From positions 434,001 to 498,000 of the forward strand of contig NC_002689.2 of assembly GCF_000011185.1 (NCBI RefSeq): a stretch of DNA of 64,000 nucleotides, written 5' to 3'. The stretch is from Thermoplasma volcanium GSS1. GTDB taxonomy: Archaea; Thermoplasmatota; Thermoplasmata; Thermoplasmatales; Thermoplasmataceae. Position 1 is the stretch's first letter; each line of letters opens with the position of its first letter. Below the pieces are notes generated by a model, which saw only the letters and a list, made by a program, of their open reading frames with translations, was not told the origin of the DNA and did no database searches. Below are positions 36,348-45,984 of this stretch, in pieces. A program made the translations under genes and the position numbers.

Positions 36348-37445
36348 TTAATGGAACCAGGATTTGTGGTTCTCCTTTATATCGAAAAGTTCCCTTATGA
36401 GTTCTCTCTGCTTTGCCGTTAGCCTTTTTGGTACTTCGACATTAATTCTAACTAGAAGATCACCTGAACCATGCCCATTTAAGTGTGGCATTCCAGCGCC
36501 CTTTATTTTAATCACATCTCCTGGTTGGGTCCCCTCAGGAATCTTTAGGTTATATTTTTCATTGAATATTTGTATAGGTATGTCTGCACCTAGCGCCGCC
36601 TGACCAAAGTTGATCTTTTGGTCGAGCAATAGGTCGTCGTTAATTCTCTGTAGATTCTTGTCTTGTTTTATCCTTAGGATAACGTAGAGATCCCCGGTTC
36701 GGCCATCATAGGACTGACCTTTTCCAGAGACCCTTAACCTCAGATTATCTGTTGCACCCCTTGGTATTTTAACAGTTATATCCTCGTCTACGACTATCGT
36801 ACCCGTCCCGTTGCATCTTGGGCATTTTTCCTCAGGTATTCTACCCTTACCACCACATGTGTTGCAAGTCGTAACAGTTACCATTCTAAAAAAGCCCTGG
36901 CCTCTAACTACTCTCTGCTGACCTGTGCCATGGCAGGTTGGACAAGTTATTAGTTTCCCGTTTTTAGCACCAGTTCCCTTGCAATCTGGGCAAATAGCAT
37001 TTCTCCGGAATTTTATCCTTTTCTCTGTTCCGTAATATGCTTCTTCCAGTGAAATGTCAAGGTTCGTATACATGTCGAGGTCGATGTTCCTCGTAGACTG
37101 TCTATTGCCAAACCCTGAGAAGAAATCGGATCCAAAGTTACCGCCGAAGATTTCATTGAATATGTCATTTATGTCGCTGAAATGAGTAAAGTTATCCCAG
37201 TTGAAGTTGCTGCCTCCGCCGCCAAAATCAACAGACCCTGTTTGGTCATAAATGCGCCTCTTCTCAGGGTCCGAAAGGACTTCGTAAGCTTCGCTGATTT
37301 CCTTGAATTTTTCTTCAGCTTCTGCCTTGTTATCTGGATGTAGATCAGGATGCCATTTCTTTGCAAGCTCACGGAATGCCTTTTTAATATCTTCCTCAGA
37401 GGCATTCCTATCTACGCCAAGTATTTTGTAATAATCCTTTGCCAT
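36348..37445 (-). CDS. dnaJ: Chaperone DnaJ
   Basis: The 365-residue type I DnaJ has a J-domain with HPD ([11 protein letters not shown]), a Gly/Phe-rich region to about residue 115, four CxxCxGxG zinc repeats ([32 protein letters not shown]) and the peptide-binding C-terminal part. It stimulates DnaK ATPase and delivers clients. It follows dnaK by 20 bases. The grpE-dnaK-dnaJ set in archaea is generally considered acquired from bacteria. Confidence 0.97.
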   Translation of the reverse strand: MAKDYYKILGVDRNASEEDIKKAFRELAKKWHPDLHPDNKAEAEEKFKEISEAYEVLSDPEKRRIYDQTGSVDFGGGGSNFNWDNFTHFSDINDIFNEIFGGNFGSDFFSGFGNRQSTRNIDLDMYTNLDISLEEAYYGTEKRIKFRRNAICPDCKGTGAKNGKLITCPTCHGTGQQRVVRGQGFFRMVTVTTCNTCGGKGRIPEEKCPRCNGTGTIVVDEDITVKIPRGATDNLRLRVSGKGQSYDGRTGDLYVILRIKQDKNLQRINDDLLLDQKINFGQAALGADIPIQIFNEKYNLKIPEGTQPGDVIKIKGAGMPHLNGHGSGDLLVRINVEVPKRLTAKQRELIRELFDIKENHKSWFH

Positions 37446-37465
37446 TCTATCTTTCTTCGATTATT

Positions 37466-39307
37466 CTAACTCTTCTCTTTGTACTCCGCATCAACGGTCT
37501 TATCATTTTCTTGTTTTGAAGAGTTCTGGTTTCCACTGCCTGTCTGTGTAGTGCTTGATGCAGACTGGTACATTTTTGTGCCTACTTCCTGTATATCTTT
37601 AGATATCTTTTCCATAAGCGTCTTGACGTTGTCCATGTTCTTTTCCTCTATGGCTTTTCTTAGATCTTTGACTTCCGAAAGTATCCTATCTTTTGTCTCC
37701 TTGTCCACTTTGTCACCAGCCTCGTTTAGAGTCTTTTCAACACTGTATGCTAATGATTCAGCGTTGTTTAAAGTCTCGATCTGTTCCTTCATTTTCCTAT
37801 CTTGCTCTGCGTACTGTTCAGCTTCTTTTTTCATCCTCTCAATTTCATCCTTTGAGAGCTTTGTGGAAGCGGTTATAGTTATGCCCTGTTTCTTTCCAGT
37901 GGCTTTATCTACTGCAGTGACGTTAAGTATGCCGTTTGAATCTATATCGAATGTAACCTCAATCTGTGGAATACCCCTGGGCGCAGGTGCAATACCGGTT
38001 AGGTTGAACATACCAAGAGAGACATTGTCTTTTGCTAAAGGCCTTTCTCCCTGTACGACGTGTATTGTGACAGTGGTCTGCATATCCTCTGCCGTTGTAA
38101 ATACCTGGCTTTTCCTTACTGGGATTGTAGTGTTTGCTGGGATTATTGGTGTGGCAATGCCGCCAAGAGTTTCAACGCTCAGTGTCAACGGCGTTACATC
38201 AAGCAGAACAATATCTTTTATTTCACCCTTAAGTACCGCACCCTGGATTGCCGCTCCAATAGCCACGGCTTCCATTGGGTCTACACCACCTTCGGCTTTA
38301 ATACCTAGATAATCCTCAACGTATTTCCTGACGTATGGTATCCTGGTTGGGCCTCCAACGAAAAGCAGCTTAGTTATATCGGTCTTTTTGAGCTTTGCTC
38401 CTTCAAGGGCTTTATCTATCGGTGCTTTCACTCTTTCTACTATCGGTGAAATAAGCTCCTCAAGTTTAGCCCTTGTAAGCGTCATCTTAATATGCTTTGG
38501 TCCAGAACTTGTTACCGTTATATACGGTAGATCAATATCACTTGATAATGTTGTCGATAGTTCTATTTTAGCCTTTTCGGCTGCATCTCTAAGCCTTATG
38601 TAAGCGCCCCTGTCCTTTCTTAGATCTATGCCCTCCTTTTTCTGGAAGTCATCAGCAATATAATTGACGATGGCTTCGTCCATATCGGTACCGCCTAATT
38701 GGGTATCTCCAGAAGTTGAAAGTACCTGGACGTTCGGCCTCTTCGAAATCTCAATTATCGTGACATCGAGAGTGCCTCCGCCTAGATCAAAGACTAGGAT
38801 CTTCTCGCTCTTTCCAGATTTGTCGACTCCGTAAGCGAGGGCAGCAGCCGTTGGTTCATTGATGATCCTTTTTACGTCAAAGCCGGCTATTGTTCCTGCG
38901 TCCTTTGTTGCTTGCCTCTGATTATCGTTGAAGTATGCAGGAACGGTTATAACAGCCTCGTTGACAGGTTCTCCTAGGAATGCCTCGGCGTCCTTCTTTA
39001 TCTTTTGAAGTATAAAGGCAGAAATTTGCTGTGGAGTAAACTCTTTATCAAAAACTTTGAATTTATAATCTGTACCCATCTTTCTCTTAGCAGCAAATAT
39101 TGTGCCTTCTGGGTTTAGGAGCGCCTGTCTCCTAGCAGGCTCTCCTACCAGCATCTGCCCATCCTTTGTAAAAGCTACATAACTTGGAAATGCCTTACCG
39201 CCAATCGAGACCCCTTCAGAACTTGGTATGACGGTGGGTTTTCCAGAGATCACGACAGCAGCAGCAGAGTTACTTGTTCCTAGATCTATACCTATTATCT
39301 TCGACAT
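37466..39307 (-). CDS. dnaK: Chaperone DnaK (Hsp70)
   Basis: The 613-residue Hsp70 starts [15 protein letters not shown] and shows [46 protein letters not shown], the linker [12 protein letters not shown] and a helical lid ending in DAEYKEKS. The EEVD tail of eukaryotic Hsp70 is absent, as in bacteria. AGGTGATG precedes ATG 39307; GTG and ATG codons six to nine bases upstream are less likely starts. The gene lies directly after grpE, overlapping its stop region. Confidence 0.97.
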   Translation of the reverse strand: MSKIIGIDLGTSNSAAAVVISGKPTVIPSSEGVSIGGKAFPSYVAFTKDGQMLVGEPARRQALLNPEGTIFAAKRKMGTDYKFKVFDKEFTPQQISAFILQKIKKDAEAFLGEPVNEAVITVPAYFNDNQRQATKDAGTIAGFDVKRIINEPTAAALAYGVDKSGKSEKILVFDLGGGTLDVTIIEISKRPNVQVLSTSGDTQLGGTDMDEAIVNYIADDFQKKEGIDLRKDRGAYIRLRDAAEKAKIELSTTLSSDIDLPYITVTSSGPKHIKMTLTRAKLEELISPIVERVKAPIDKALEGAKLKKTDITKLLFVGGPTRIPYVRKYVEDYLGIKAEGGVDPMEAVAIGAAIQGAVLKGEIKDIVLLDVTPLTLSVETLGGIATPIIPANTTIPVRKSQVFTTAEDMQTTVTIHVVQGERPLAKDNVSLGMFNLTGIAPAPRGIPQIEVTFDIDSNGILNVTAVDKATGKKQGITITASTKLSKDEIERMKKEAEQYAEQDRKMKEQIETLNNAESLAYSVEKTLNEAGDKVDKETKDRILSEVKDLRKAIEEKNMDNVKTLMEKISKDIQEVGTKMYQSASSTTQTGSGNQNSSKQENDKTVDAEYKEKS

Positions 39308-39312
39308 ATTCA

Positions 39313-39843
39313 TCACCTTTTAACAACAATTACCTTAGATGTCCTCAATACACTGTTATTAAGGGTATAACCCCTTTGAACTTCGTATTTGATTTTGCCA
39401 TCTTCGCCATCCTGAGTCATTCCGATAGCTTCATGCAGGTAGGGATCAAATTTTTCTCCCTCGGCTTTTATGGGTTGGAGACCATATTTTGAGAGTATAC
39501 TGAGCATCTGATCCCTTATTCTGATTAGGTTGTTATCTTTTTCTGCTTGGATCGCAGCATCCATTGAATCTATCACTGGGAGAAAGTCCTTAATAAGACT
39601 CTCATTGGCATTTTTTCTGATAATTTCAGTTTCCCTGTCTTTTATTTTAAGATAATTCTCCATATCGGCGAGCTTATGTTTATATGCTTCTGAAATCTCA
39701 GCTAATTTTCTGCTGGACTGTTCAGCAATGCTACGGTAAAGTATGGCTTCTTCAGCTCTCTTCTTCAGATTTCTTGTCTTTGACTTTATTATTTCAGTGC
39801 TTATAGGATCCTTAATGTAATTTGATGACGAAGGTGAATACAT
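39313..39843 (-). CDS. grpE: Nucleotide exchange factor GrpE
   Basis: The 176-residue protein has a long N-terminal coiled coil (about 15-85), then [38 protein letters not shown] and the final beta domain ending SKVIVVKR, all standard for GrpE. It promotes ADP release from DnaK. It is first in the chaperone operon. Confidence 0.95.
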   Translation of the reverse strand: MYSPSSSNYIKDPISTEIIKSKTRNLKKRAEEAILYRSIAEQSSRKLAEISEAYKHKLADMENYLKIKDRETEIIRKNANESLIKDFLPVIDSMDAAIQAEKDNNLIRIRDQMLSILSKYGLQPIKAEGEKFDPYLHEAIGMTQDGEDGKIKYEVQRGYTLNNSVLRTSKVIVVKR

Positions 39844-39957
39844 CCATCAGGTATATTTGTTCTTCTATATAAAGATAGTGAGATATCTGATAGTATCTAT
39901 CAATTGCCCTCTATTTTCACTATTTTAATATAGTGTGCAGTCATTTAGTGCTAAATT
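39844..39957. promoter_or_regulatory. Divergent promoter between grpE and the MFS gene
   Basis: On the reverse strand CTTTATATAG (39865-39874) is the grpE TATA box, placed 22-31 bases before its ATG, so transcripts are nearly leaderless. Directly upstream, ACTATC occurs twice around the palindrome AGATATCT, a plausible site for a stress regulator. The forward MFS gene probably uses TTTTAATATAG near 39922. Confidence 0.5.
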
Positions 39958-41190
39958 ATGGCATATATTTATGGTTTTAGAACTCTTGATCGAAGGGTAT
40001 TCTATCTCGCACTATCTAGGCTCATAAGAGCCTCAGGTAGAGTATCTTCCTTTATTTTCCTACCGCTAATCTTTATCGAGATATATAGTATCAGCTTTCT
40101 GATAACTGGCCTAATACTTGGATCTTCTGCCATAGCTATGGCTTTCGTCCAGTATTATTCAGGCCGCTGGACAGACAGGATAGGTAGGAGGTTTTTCCTA
40201 ATAGTAATCCCAATACCGGCTGCTGTTTTCTATTTTTTAATGTTTACAACGGTCTATTTGCACATGTCCGTTATTCTTTTGATAATATTTTGGTACGGAA
40301 CGATAATAACTAATTCGCTTCAGTACCCTGCAATAGAAGCTTCTGTAGCCGATGTTACCAGCACAAGCGAGAGGTTATCAGGATACACTCTTATAAGAAT
40401 AATGGCTAACTTAGGTGCAGCAGTTGGACCACTTGCGGGAGGATTTCTGGCTGGCATAAACTTTTCTTATATTTTTTTGCTCGCATCCATTTTTACAGTC
40501 ATAGAGCTGTTTATACTATATTACAATGTGCGTGAAACATTCCTACCTGCAAGAGCAATAGCGGAAAAGATAAAACTTAAGATATTTAAAACAGATCGTT
40601 TCTTCTTCCTCTTTACGCTTGTCGGCGTATTTTTAGGCTTCACGCTAAGGCAAAACGGCCCAACACTAACCGTTTACGCTTTCGACCTCAAGAACCTACC
40701 ATTAATGGACATAGGTTACCTCTATTCGTTGAACGGTATAGTTGTCATTGCCCTACAGATGCCAATACTAAGACTTATGTCTTCAAGGTCCAACCCAGTC
40801 TTCTGGCGTGGCATCGGTACGATCTATTATTCAATCGGCTTCGTTATACTAGGGATTGCTCCGACTTTTCTATACATTCTCCTCGCTATGTTTATATTTA
40901 CCGTTGGTGAGGATTTTATGTCTCCTACTACTCAAACTATAATAACGACTTTAGCTCCAGCTGAGAAGAAAGGAAGTTATATTGGTTCATACAATTTGCT
41001 CACGAGCTTCGGTCGTTTCTTCGGCACTATTTTCGGTCTCTATTTTCTATTCATCTATCAAAAAACAACCTTCACTTTTTGGATAATTATAGCAACTTCC
41101 ACAGGTGTAATTGGGTTGCTGTACATATTTATGAGCGAGAGCTTTATTAAGAGGACAAGCAAGATAGCTACACTTCCAGGAAAAGCTTAA
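39958..41190 (+). CDS. Major facilitator superfamily transporter
   Basis: The 410-residue membrane protein has about 12 hydrophobic helices. The conserved loop between helices 2 and 3 appears as SGRWTDRIGRRFFLI, the MFS GxxxDRxGRR motif, and RIMANLGAAVGPLAGGFLAG is the helix-5 motif of drug and sugar exporters. Substrate cannot be inferred. It is transcribed away from the chaperone operon. Confidence 0.88.
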   Translation: MAYIYGFRTLDRRVFYLALSRLIRASGRVSSFIFLPLIFIEIYSISFLITGLILGSSAIAMAFVQYYSGRWTDRIGRRFFLIVIPIPAAVFYFLMFTTVYLHMSVILLIIFWYGTIITNSLQYPAIEASVADVTSTSERLSGYTLIRIMANLGAAVGPLAGGFLAGINFSYIFLLASIFTVIELFILYYNVRETFLPARAIAEKIKLKIFKTDRFFFLFTLVGVFLGFTLRQNGPTLTVYAFDLKNLPLMDIGYLYSLNGIVVIALQMPILRLMSSRSNPVFWRGIGTIYYSIGFVILGIAPTFLYILLAMFIFTVGEDFMSPTTQTIITTLAPAEKKGSYIGSYNLLTSFGRFFGTIFGLYFLFIYQKTTFTFWIIIATSTGVIGLLYIFMSESFIKRTSKIATLPGKA

Positions 41191-41214
41191 TAAGTTATTA
41201 TAGATATTATTAAT

Positions 41215-41661
41215 ATGAAAATCTCCATAAAAGATTTTGAAAACGAATCATCAATACCGACTAAATTCACCTGTGATGGAGAAGACGAAATGCCCGTATT
41301 GTCTGTTACGGACGTCCCAAAGGAAGCCAAGTGTCTCGCTTTAGTTGTCGACGATCCAGATGCACCGTCCGGTTTATTTACTCACTGCATTATATACGAT
41401 ATACCTTTAAGCAAAATGGAGATAGATTCATCTATATTAAACGAAAAAGGCGTTAAGGCAGGAATCAACGATTTCGGGGAAAAGGGATATAGGGGTCCAT
41501 GCCCACCGCCTGGAAAGCCGCATCGATATTATTTCACTGTGTATGCATTAAACACAGAGATAAAAGAAGATGGACTAAAGAGGAGAGAATTTGACAAAGA
41601 AATTAAAAACCATATCATTGAGAAAGTTTCCTATATGGGTACATATATAAGGAAGCATTAA
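41215..41661 (+). CDS. Phosphatidylethanolamine-binding (YbhB/YbcL) family protein
   Basis: The 148-residue protein contains the PEBP signatures VVDDPDAPSGLFTHCIIYDIP and GYRGPCPPPGKPHRYYFTVYAL. The ligand-site His and Asp residues are present. Cellular role is undefined in archaea; bacterial and eukaryotic relatives bind anionic ligands or inhibit proteases. It lies between the transporter and a membrane protease, 24 bases after the former. Confidence 0.92.
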   Translation: MKISIKDFENESSIPTKFTCDGEDEMPVLSVTDVPKEAKCLALVVDDPDAPSGLFTHCIIYDIPLSKMEIDSSILNEKGVKAGINDFGEKGYRGPCPPPGKPHRYYFTVYALNTEIKEDGLKRREFDKEIKNHIIEKVSYMGTYIRKH

Positions 41662-41672
41662 ATTGTTAATAC

Positions 41673-42992
41673 GTGGATTCAGCAAAGGCATTACTTTTAA
41701 TAATTGTCATTTTCATATTATCGCTTCTACTTGTAGAGGGAATTGGAAATTCAGTAGCTACTCCTCAGAAAAATATAGTTGTAATAAATCTTGATGAAGA
41801 GATAGACGCTGGATCGGCCAATATGATTACGAGTACTTTATCGAGTGTATCTAATTCGACTACAGCTGCTGTTGTTATTTATATGAACACTCCGGGAGGC
41901 ATATTGGAGAATATGATGCAGATGGTTTCAGCCATCTCATCTGTCGAAAACCAAGGGATAATAACCATAACGTATGTGCCTGTTGATGGGATGGCTGCTT
42001 CTGCTGGATCCTATGTTGCCATGGCATGTGATTACATATTTATGGGCAATGGTTCGTACATAGGGCCATCTACGCCTATCGTAGTTGCTGGTACTTCACT
42101 TGAGCAGCAGCACACTACAAGTGCAATGGAGCAATACATGGTCAGCCTTGCGGAGCAACACGGCAGGAACACAACAGCTGTGTTTTCTATGGTGAGTAAT
42201 AATACAGCATATACCGATGTAGAGGCCTACAAGATAGGCATATCTAACGGTATTTACAATTCGCTGAGCGAGGCACTTGCCTCTATCCATCTTCAGAATT
42301 ATCCTCTCGTAGAAGTCTATCCATCTGCATATGACAATTTCTTAAGCTTTATAGGTAACGCTTACGTTGACGGAATATTTATATTGCTTGGCTTCGTAGC
42401 CATAATGCTTGACATATATCATGGGAGTGTGGTGCTTACGGTCATTGGCATAGCATTGCTAGTCCTAGGCTTTTTAGGACTGCAACTGATATCGGCATCT
42501 CTTGTCGGGGTTCTTCTTCTTATACTTGGTTCGGTTCTTATACTCCTAGAGGCTAAAATGGGTCACGGTTTTGCATTGCTGTCTGGTGTTGTTATAGGCC
42601 TCGTTGGTACATTCATGCTGGCAAGTCCCTATTATTCATCGAACCCAGGATACTCGCCTTCACCATTTACTACATTTGATCTTCTTACTTCTATCCTAAT
42701 AGTAATTGTGGCAGGTTTTCTGGCATTTTATATAAGGAGAATTGTAAGGACCATAAAGTTCAGGGGACGCTGGACAGGAGCTGAATCCCTTATAGGGAGA
42801 AGTGCCAAAGCAGTTTCCAATATAAATTCGCACGGATGGGTTTCTGTTGATGGTATTGAATGGCAAGCCAAGAGCAATGATGGTAAGCCCATAAACAAAG
42901 GTGAACCTGTAAAGATAGTGGATAGGAGCGGTCTAGTCCTCATAGTTGAGCGTACCAATACAGAGGAAAAACAGGATCTAAAATTAAAGTAG
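41673..42992 (+). CDS. NfeD-type membrane serine protease (ClpP class)
   Basis: The 439-residue protein starts at GTG 41673 with a signal-like helix. A ClpP-fold domain follows: YMNTPGGILENM, then GMAASAGSYVAMA containing the nucleophilic Ser, and IGPSTPI. The catalytic Lys of characterised 1510-N-type proteases should lie about 40 residues later, but I cannot place it here. Three or four membrane helices (about 225-350) and a small OB-fold NfeD tail (AVSNINSHGWVSVDGIEWQA) complete it. Relatives cleave stomatin at its C-terminus; no stomatin gene adjoins here. Confidence 0.85.
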   Translation: MDSAKALLLIIVIFILSLLLVEGIGNSVATPQKNIVVINLDEEIDAGSANMITSTLSSVSNSTTAAVVIYMNTPGGILENMMQMVSAISSVENQGIITITYVPVDGMAASAGSYVAMACDYIFMGNGSYIGPSTPIVVAGTSLEQQHTTSAMEQYMVSLAEQHGRNTTAVFSMVSNNTAYTDVEAYKIGISNGIYNSLSEALASIHLQNYPLVEVYPSAYDNFLSFIGNAYVDGIFILLGFVAIMLDIYHGSVVLTVIGIALLVLGFLGLQLISASLVGVLLLILGSVLILLEAKMGHGFALLSGVVIGLVGTFMLASPYYSSNPGYSPSPFTTFDLLTSILIVIVAGFLAFYIRRIVRTIKFRGRWTGAESLIGRSAKAVSNINSHGWVSVDGIEWQAKSNDGKPINKGEPVKIVDRSGLVLIVERTNTEEKQDLKLK

Positions 42993-43044
42993 GATGCGCA
43001 TTGTTATCTTTATGTCAGACATGCATCTAAACATACTAAAAAAA

Positions 43045-43061
43045 TTTATATACTGTATACT
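43045..43061 (+). promoter_or_regulatory. TATA region of the small HTH gene
   Basis: TTATATACTGTATACTGC, just before ATG 43074, holds a TATA box with the tandem repeat TATACTG. Leaderless transcription is likely, and the repeat could be an autoregulatory site. Confidence 0.4.
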
Positions 43062-43073
43062 GCATTTTCATCT

Positions 43074-43415
43074 ATGGAACCGATAATCGATGGAAACATA
43101 TTAAGATCATTAAACAGAAGCGAACTTAGGAGAAAGGTTCTTTTCTACTTATTGTCAATATATCCCTACAGGTCTTACCTTTCAGAGATATCGAGGGCAG
43201 TAAAGTCAGACCCCTCAAACGTAAAAGGTTGCCTAGAAGGTCTAGGCGTAAGGTATACAGGAGAAGAGAGCCTGATTGGGCTTGGCCTAGTCATAGTTGA
43301 ACAATCTAAGAATGGCTTCAAATACTTTAAGATAAACCCTGAAATTGTTGATGAAGTAAGGAATATGAAAGTGATGTTCAACGATAAGAAGGTATTTACC
43401 GTTGAAATAGGTTAA
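43074..43415 (+). CDS. Small winged-helix transcriptional regulator
   Basis: A 113-residue protein with a winged helix: SELRRKVLFYLLSIYPYRSYLSEISRAVKSDPSNVKGCLEGL, then VEQSKNGFKYFKINPEIVDEV. This layout is seen in small archaeal regulators conserved among thermoacidophiles. The C-terminal strand (KKVFTVEIG) may mediate dimerisation. It stands alone between the NfeD protease and lonB; a role in regulating either is only suggested by position. Confidence 0.75.
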   Translation: MEPIIDGNILRSLNRSELRRKVLFYLLSIYPYRSYLSEISRAVKSDPSNVKGCLEGLGVRYTGEESLIGLGLVIVEQSKNGFKYFKINPEIVDEVRNMKVMFNDKKVFTVEIG

Positions 43416-43555
43416 TTCTATATTTCTTTGATAATAATATTATAATTGTCGAAGTTTAAGCAACAAATTGTTTTGATGAATTACTTGTCTTCTATTGCTT
43501 CGTTTGATCAACCGCGGCGCAATTTTCTTCATTAGATTTGCCAACATTTTAATCA

Positions 43556-43581
43556 TTCCTATTTAGGAAAGACTTATTTAT
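43556..43581 (+). promoter_or_regulatory. lonB promoter with an adjacent palindrome
   Basis: TTCCTA/TAGGAA around TT (43556-43569) is immediately followed by the TATA-like CTTATTTAT (43573-43581), about 21-29 bases before GTG 43602. The transcript is probably leaderless, and the palindrome overlaps the BRE position. Confidence 0.5.
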
Positions 43582-43601
43582 GAAATTTTGATTATCAAGA
43601 C

Positions 43602-45569
43602 GTGGAAGAAAACATAGAAAGCGTAGAGGAGTGGGTCAGCAAGCTGGACATTGAAACCACGAAAGATATTCACGTGCCAAAACTTCTCTTCGATCAGGTA
43701 ATAGGGCAGGATCAGGCAGGAGAAATTGTAAAAAAAGCTGCCCTGCAGAGGAGGCACGTGATTCTTATTGGAGAGCCAGGAACAGGGAAGTCTATGCTCG
43801 CTCAGTCGATGGTGGATTTTCTTCCAAAGAGTGAGCTTGAGGATATACTGGTATTCCCTAACCCAGAAGACCCCAACAAGCCGAAGATTAAAACCGTCCC
43901 AGCAGGGAAGGGTAAGGAGATAGTTAGACAATATCAGATCAAAGCTGAAAGAGAGAAAAGAGATAGGTCTAGAAGCATAATGTTTGTGATATTTTCAGTA
44001 GTGCTCTTGGGAATAATAGCGGCTATAGTGCTAAGATCTATTACGCTAATATTCTTCGCCATAATGGCTGCCGCATTTCTATACATGGCTATGGCCTTCA
44101 ACCCAGTTATAAGAAACGAAAAGGCTATGGTGCCTAAACTCTTAGTTTCGCATTCATCTACAGATAAACCACCGTTTGTTGATTCTACAGGAGCACATTC
44201 TGGGGCCTTGCTTGGTGATGTGAGGCACGATCCATTCCAGTCTGGAGGTTTAGAAACACCTGCTCACGAAAGGGTTGAGGCTGGCAATATACACAAAGCC
44301 CATAAAGGGGTTTTGTTCATCGATGAAATAAACCTGCTTAGGCCGGAAGACCAGCAAGCCATATTGACTGCACTTCAGGAGAAAAAATACCCCATTTCTG
44401 GCCAGAGTGAAAGAAGTGCTGGCGCTATGGTACAAACTGAACCTGTCCCGTGTGACTTTGTTCTTGTAGCTGCCGGCAACTATGATGCCATAAGGAATAT
44501 GCATCCAGCCTTAAGGTCCAGGATAAGAGGGTATGGATATGAGGTTGTTGTTAACGATTACATGGACGACAACGATGAAAATAGGAAAAAACTAGTACAG
44601 TTCATAGCCCAAGAGGTTGAAAAGGACAAAAAGATACCTCACTTCGATAAGTCAGCAATTGTAGAGATCATAAAAGAGGCCCAAAAGAGATCAGGCAGAA
44701 GAAATAAGCTAACCCTAAGGCTTAGGGAACTTGGCGGTCTGGTAAGGGTAGCTGGAGACATTGCGGTATCGCAGAAACGCAATATTGTTACTGCTTCGGA
44801 TGTCATAGCAGCCAAGGCCCTTTCAAAGCCACTCGAGCAGCAGATTGCGGATAAATCAATTGAAATAAAGAAGATCTACAAAACATTTAGAACCGAAGGC
44901 AGTGTAGTGGGAATGGTCAACGGGCTTGCGGTTGTTGGTGCAGATACTGGTATGGCCGAGTATACTGGCGTCGTATTGCCGATCGTTGCAGAAGTTACAC
45001 CTGCAGAACATAAAGGTGCAGGCAACATAATTGCTACGGGAAAACTAGGTGACATAGCTAAAGAGGCCGTATTGAATGTATCTGCTGTCTTCAAGAAAAT
45101 AACTGGGAAAGACATATCTAACATGGATATACACATACAGTTTGTTGGTACTTACGAAGGTGTAGAAGGCGACTCGGCTAGCGTATCTATAGCTACTGCA
45201 GTTATATCTGCCATAGAGAATATACCGGTTGACCAGAGCGTAGCTATGACCGGTTCCTTAAGTGTCCGGGGCGACGTACTTCCTGTCGGCGGTGTAACTG
45301 CCAAGGTAGAGGCGGCTATAGAGGCAGGAATGGCAAAGGTTATAGTGCCAGAACTGAACTATAACGACATTATACTTGACGCAGAACACATTAACAGGAT
45401 ACAGATAATACCGGCTAGGACAATAGAAGACGTATTAAAGGTTGCACTCGTCAATTCCCCTGAGAAAGATAAGCTATTTGACAGGATAGCAAGCATAATC
45501 AACAACGCAAAGATAATAAAGCCGCAGAAACCAGTAGCATCAACTCGTGCTGGGCAGAATGTCGCATAA
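43602..45569 (+). CDS. lonB: Membrane-anchored archaeal Lon protease (LonB)
   Basis: The 655-residue protein has Walker A GEPGTGKS (57-64), two membrane helices inserted in the AAA domain (about 126-166), Walker B LFIDE (237-241) and a C-terminal protease domain with Ser525 (EGDSASVS) and Lys568 (GGVTAKVE). These positions agree with the well-studied Thermoplasma enzyme as I remember it. It is an ATP-dependent, membrane-bound protease. The start is GTG 43602. The end overlaps the next gene by 11 bases. Confidence 0.97.
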   Translation: MEENIESVEEWVSKLDIETTKDIHVPKLLFDQVIGQDQAGEIVKKAALQRRHVILIGEPGTGKSMLAQSMVDFLPKSELEDILVFPNPEDPNKPKIKTVPAGKGKEIVRQYQIKAEREKRDRSRSIMFVIFSVVLLGIIAAIVLRSITLIFFAIMAAAFLYMAMAFNPVIRNEKAMVPKLLVSHSSTDKPPFVDSTGAHSGALLGDVRHDPFQSGGLETPAHERVEAGNIHKAHKGVLFIDEINLLRPEDQQAILTALQEKKYPISGQSERSAGAMVQTEPVPCDFVLVAAGNYDAIRNMHPALRSRIRGYGYEVVVNDYMDDNDENRKKLVQFIAQEVEKDKKIPHFDKSAIVEIIKEAQKRSGRRNKLTLRLRELGGLVRVAGDIAVSQKRNIVTASDVIAAKALSKPLEQQIADKSIEIKKIYKTFRTEGSVVGMVNGLAVVGADTGMAEYTGVVLPIVAEVTPAEHKGAGNIIATGKLGDIAKEAVLNVSAVFKKITGKDISNMDIHIQFVGTYEGVEGDSASVSIATAVISAIENIPVDQSVAMTGSLSVRGDVLPVGGVTAKVEAAIEAGMAKVIVPELNYNDIILDAEHINRIQIIPARTIEDVLKVALVNSPEKDKLFDRIASIINNAKIIKPQKPVASTRAGQNVA

Positions 45570-45984
45570 AGTGGTCTACTTCAAAATAAAATATAAGATA
45601 GATATCAATAAAATTGTAGGTTTTATTAGATCAACCAAAAATCTATTTCAATTGATAGACGGCAGGTGTTTATTATCCCAAACGCAGATCCTATCTGCAA
45701 TCTCTAGGGCAGGAAGAAGGTACATAAAAGGGTCTCGAGTAAACAATGAAGGCATACTCATACTCATGTTCGTTTCAGCGTCAACACAGATCGATTCTGC
45801 AATAAGTTCATGCGGTTTGAAGCCAGATAGCAGTACTGCGGCCCTTATATATGATGATGAGTCAGACTATTCTAATTTCATTGCTAAATTTCCTGAGTTT
45901 GTAATGGTTGATCCCTTCGTCCCCTATGACGTAAAGGATGACAGCATTTTTGAAAAGATGTCGTATGTTGATGCCACGTTATAA
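45559..45984 (+). CDS. cgi121: KEOPS complex subunit Cgi121
   Basis: The 141-residue protein resembles Cgi121: QILSAISRAGRRYIKGSRVNNEGILILMFVSAS has the family core in which the tRNA-binding helix and strands lie, then TQIDSAISSCGLK. Cgi121 binds the Bud32 kinase and recruits tRNA for t6A synthesis. ATG 45559 overlaps the end of lonB. Its last 61 bases run over the 3' end of cobS on the opposite strand, an unusual coding overlap. Similarity to the family is moderate. Confidence 0.75.
   Translation: MSHKVVYFKIKYKIDINKIVGFIRSTKNLFQLIDGRCLLSQTQILSAISRAGRRYIKGSRVNNEGILILMFVSASTQIDSAISSCGLKPDSSTAALIYDDESDYSNFIAKFPEFVMVDPFVPYDVKDDSIFEKMSYVDATL

Noticed and set aside
37479-38312. Antisense frame of 277 codons within dnaK
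   Set aside because: Long antisense frames opposite dnaK are a well-known codon-bias artefact; the translation is Ser/Phe-rich without motifs.
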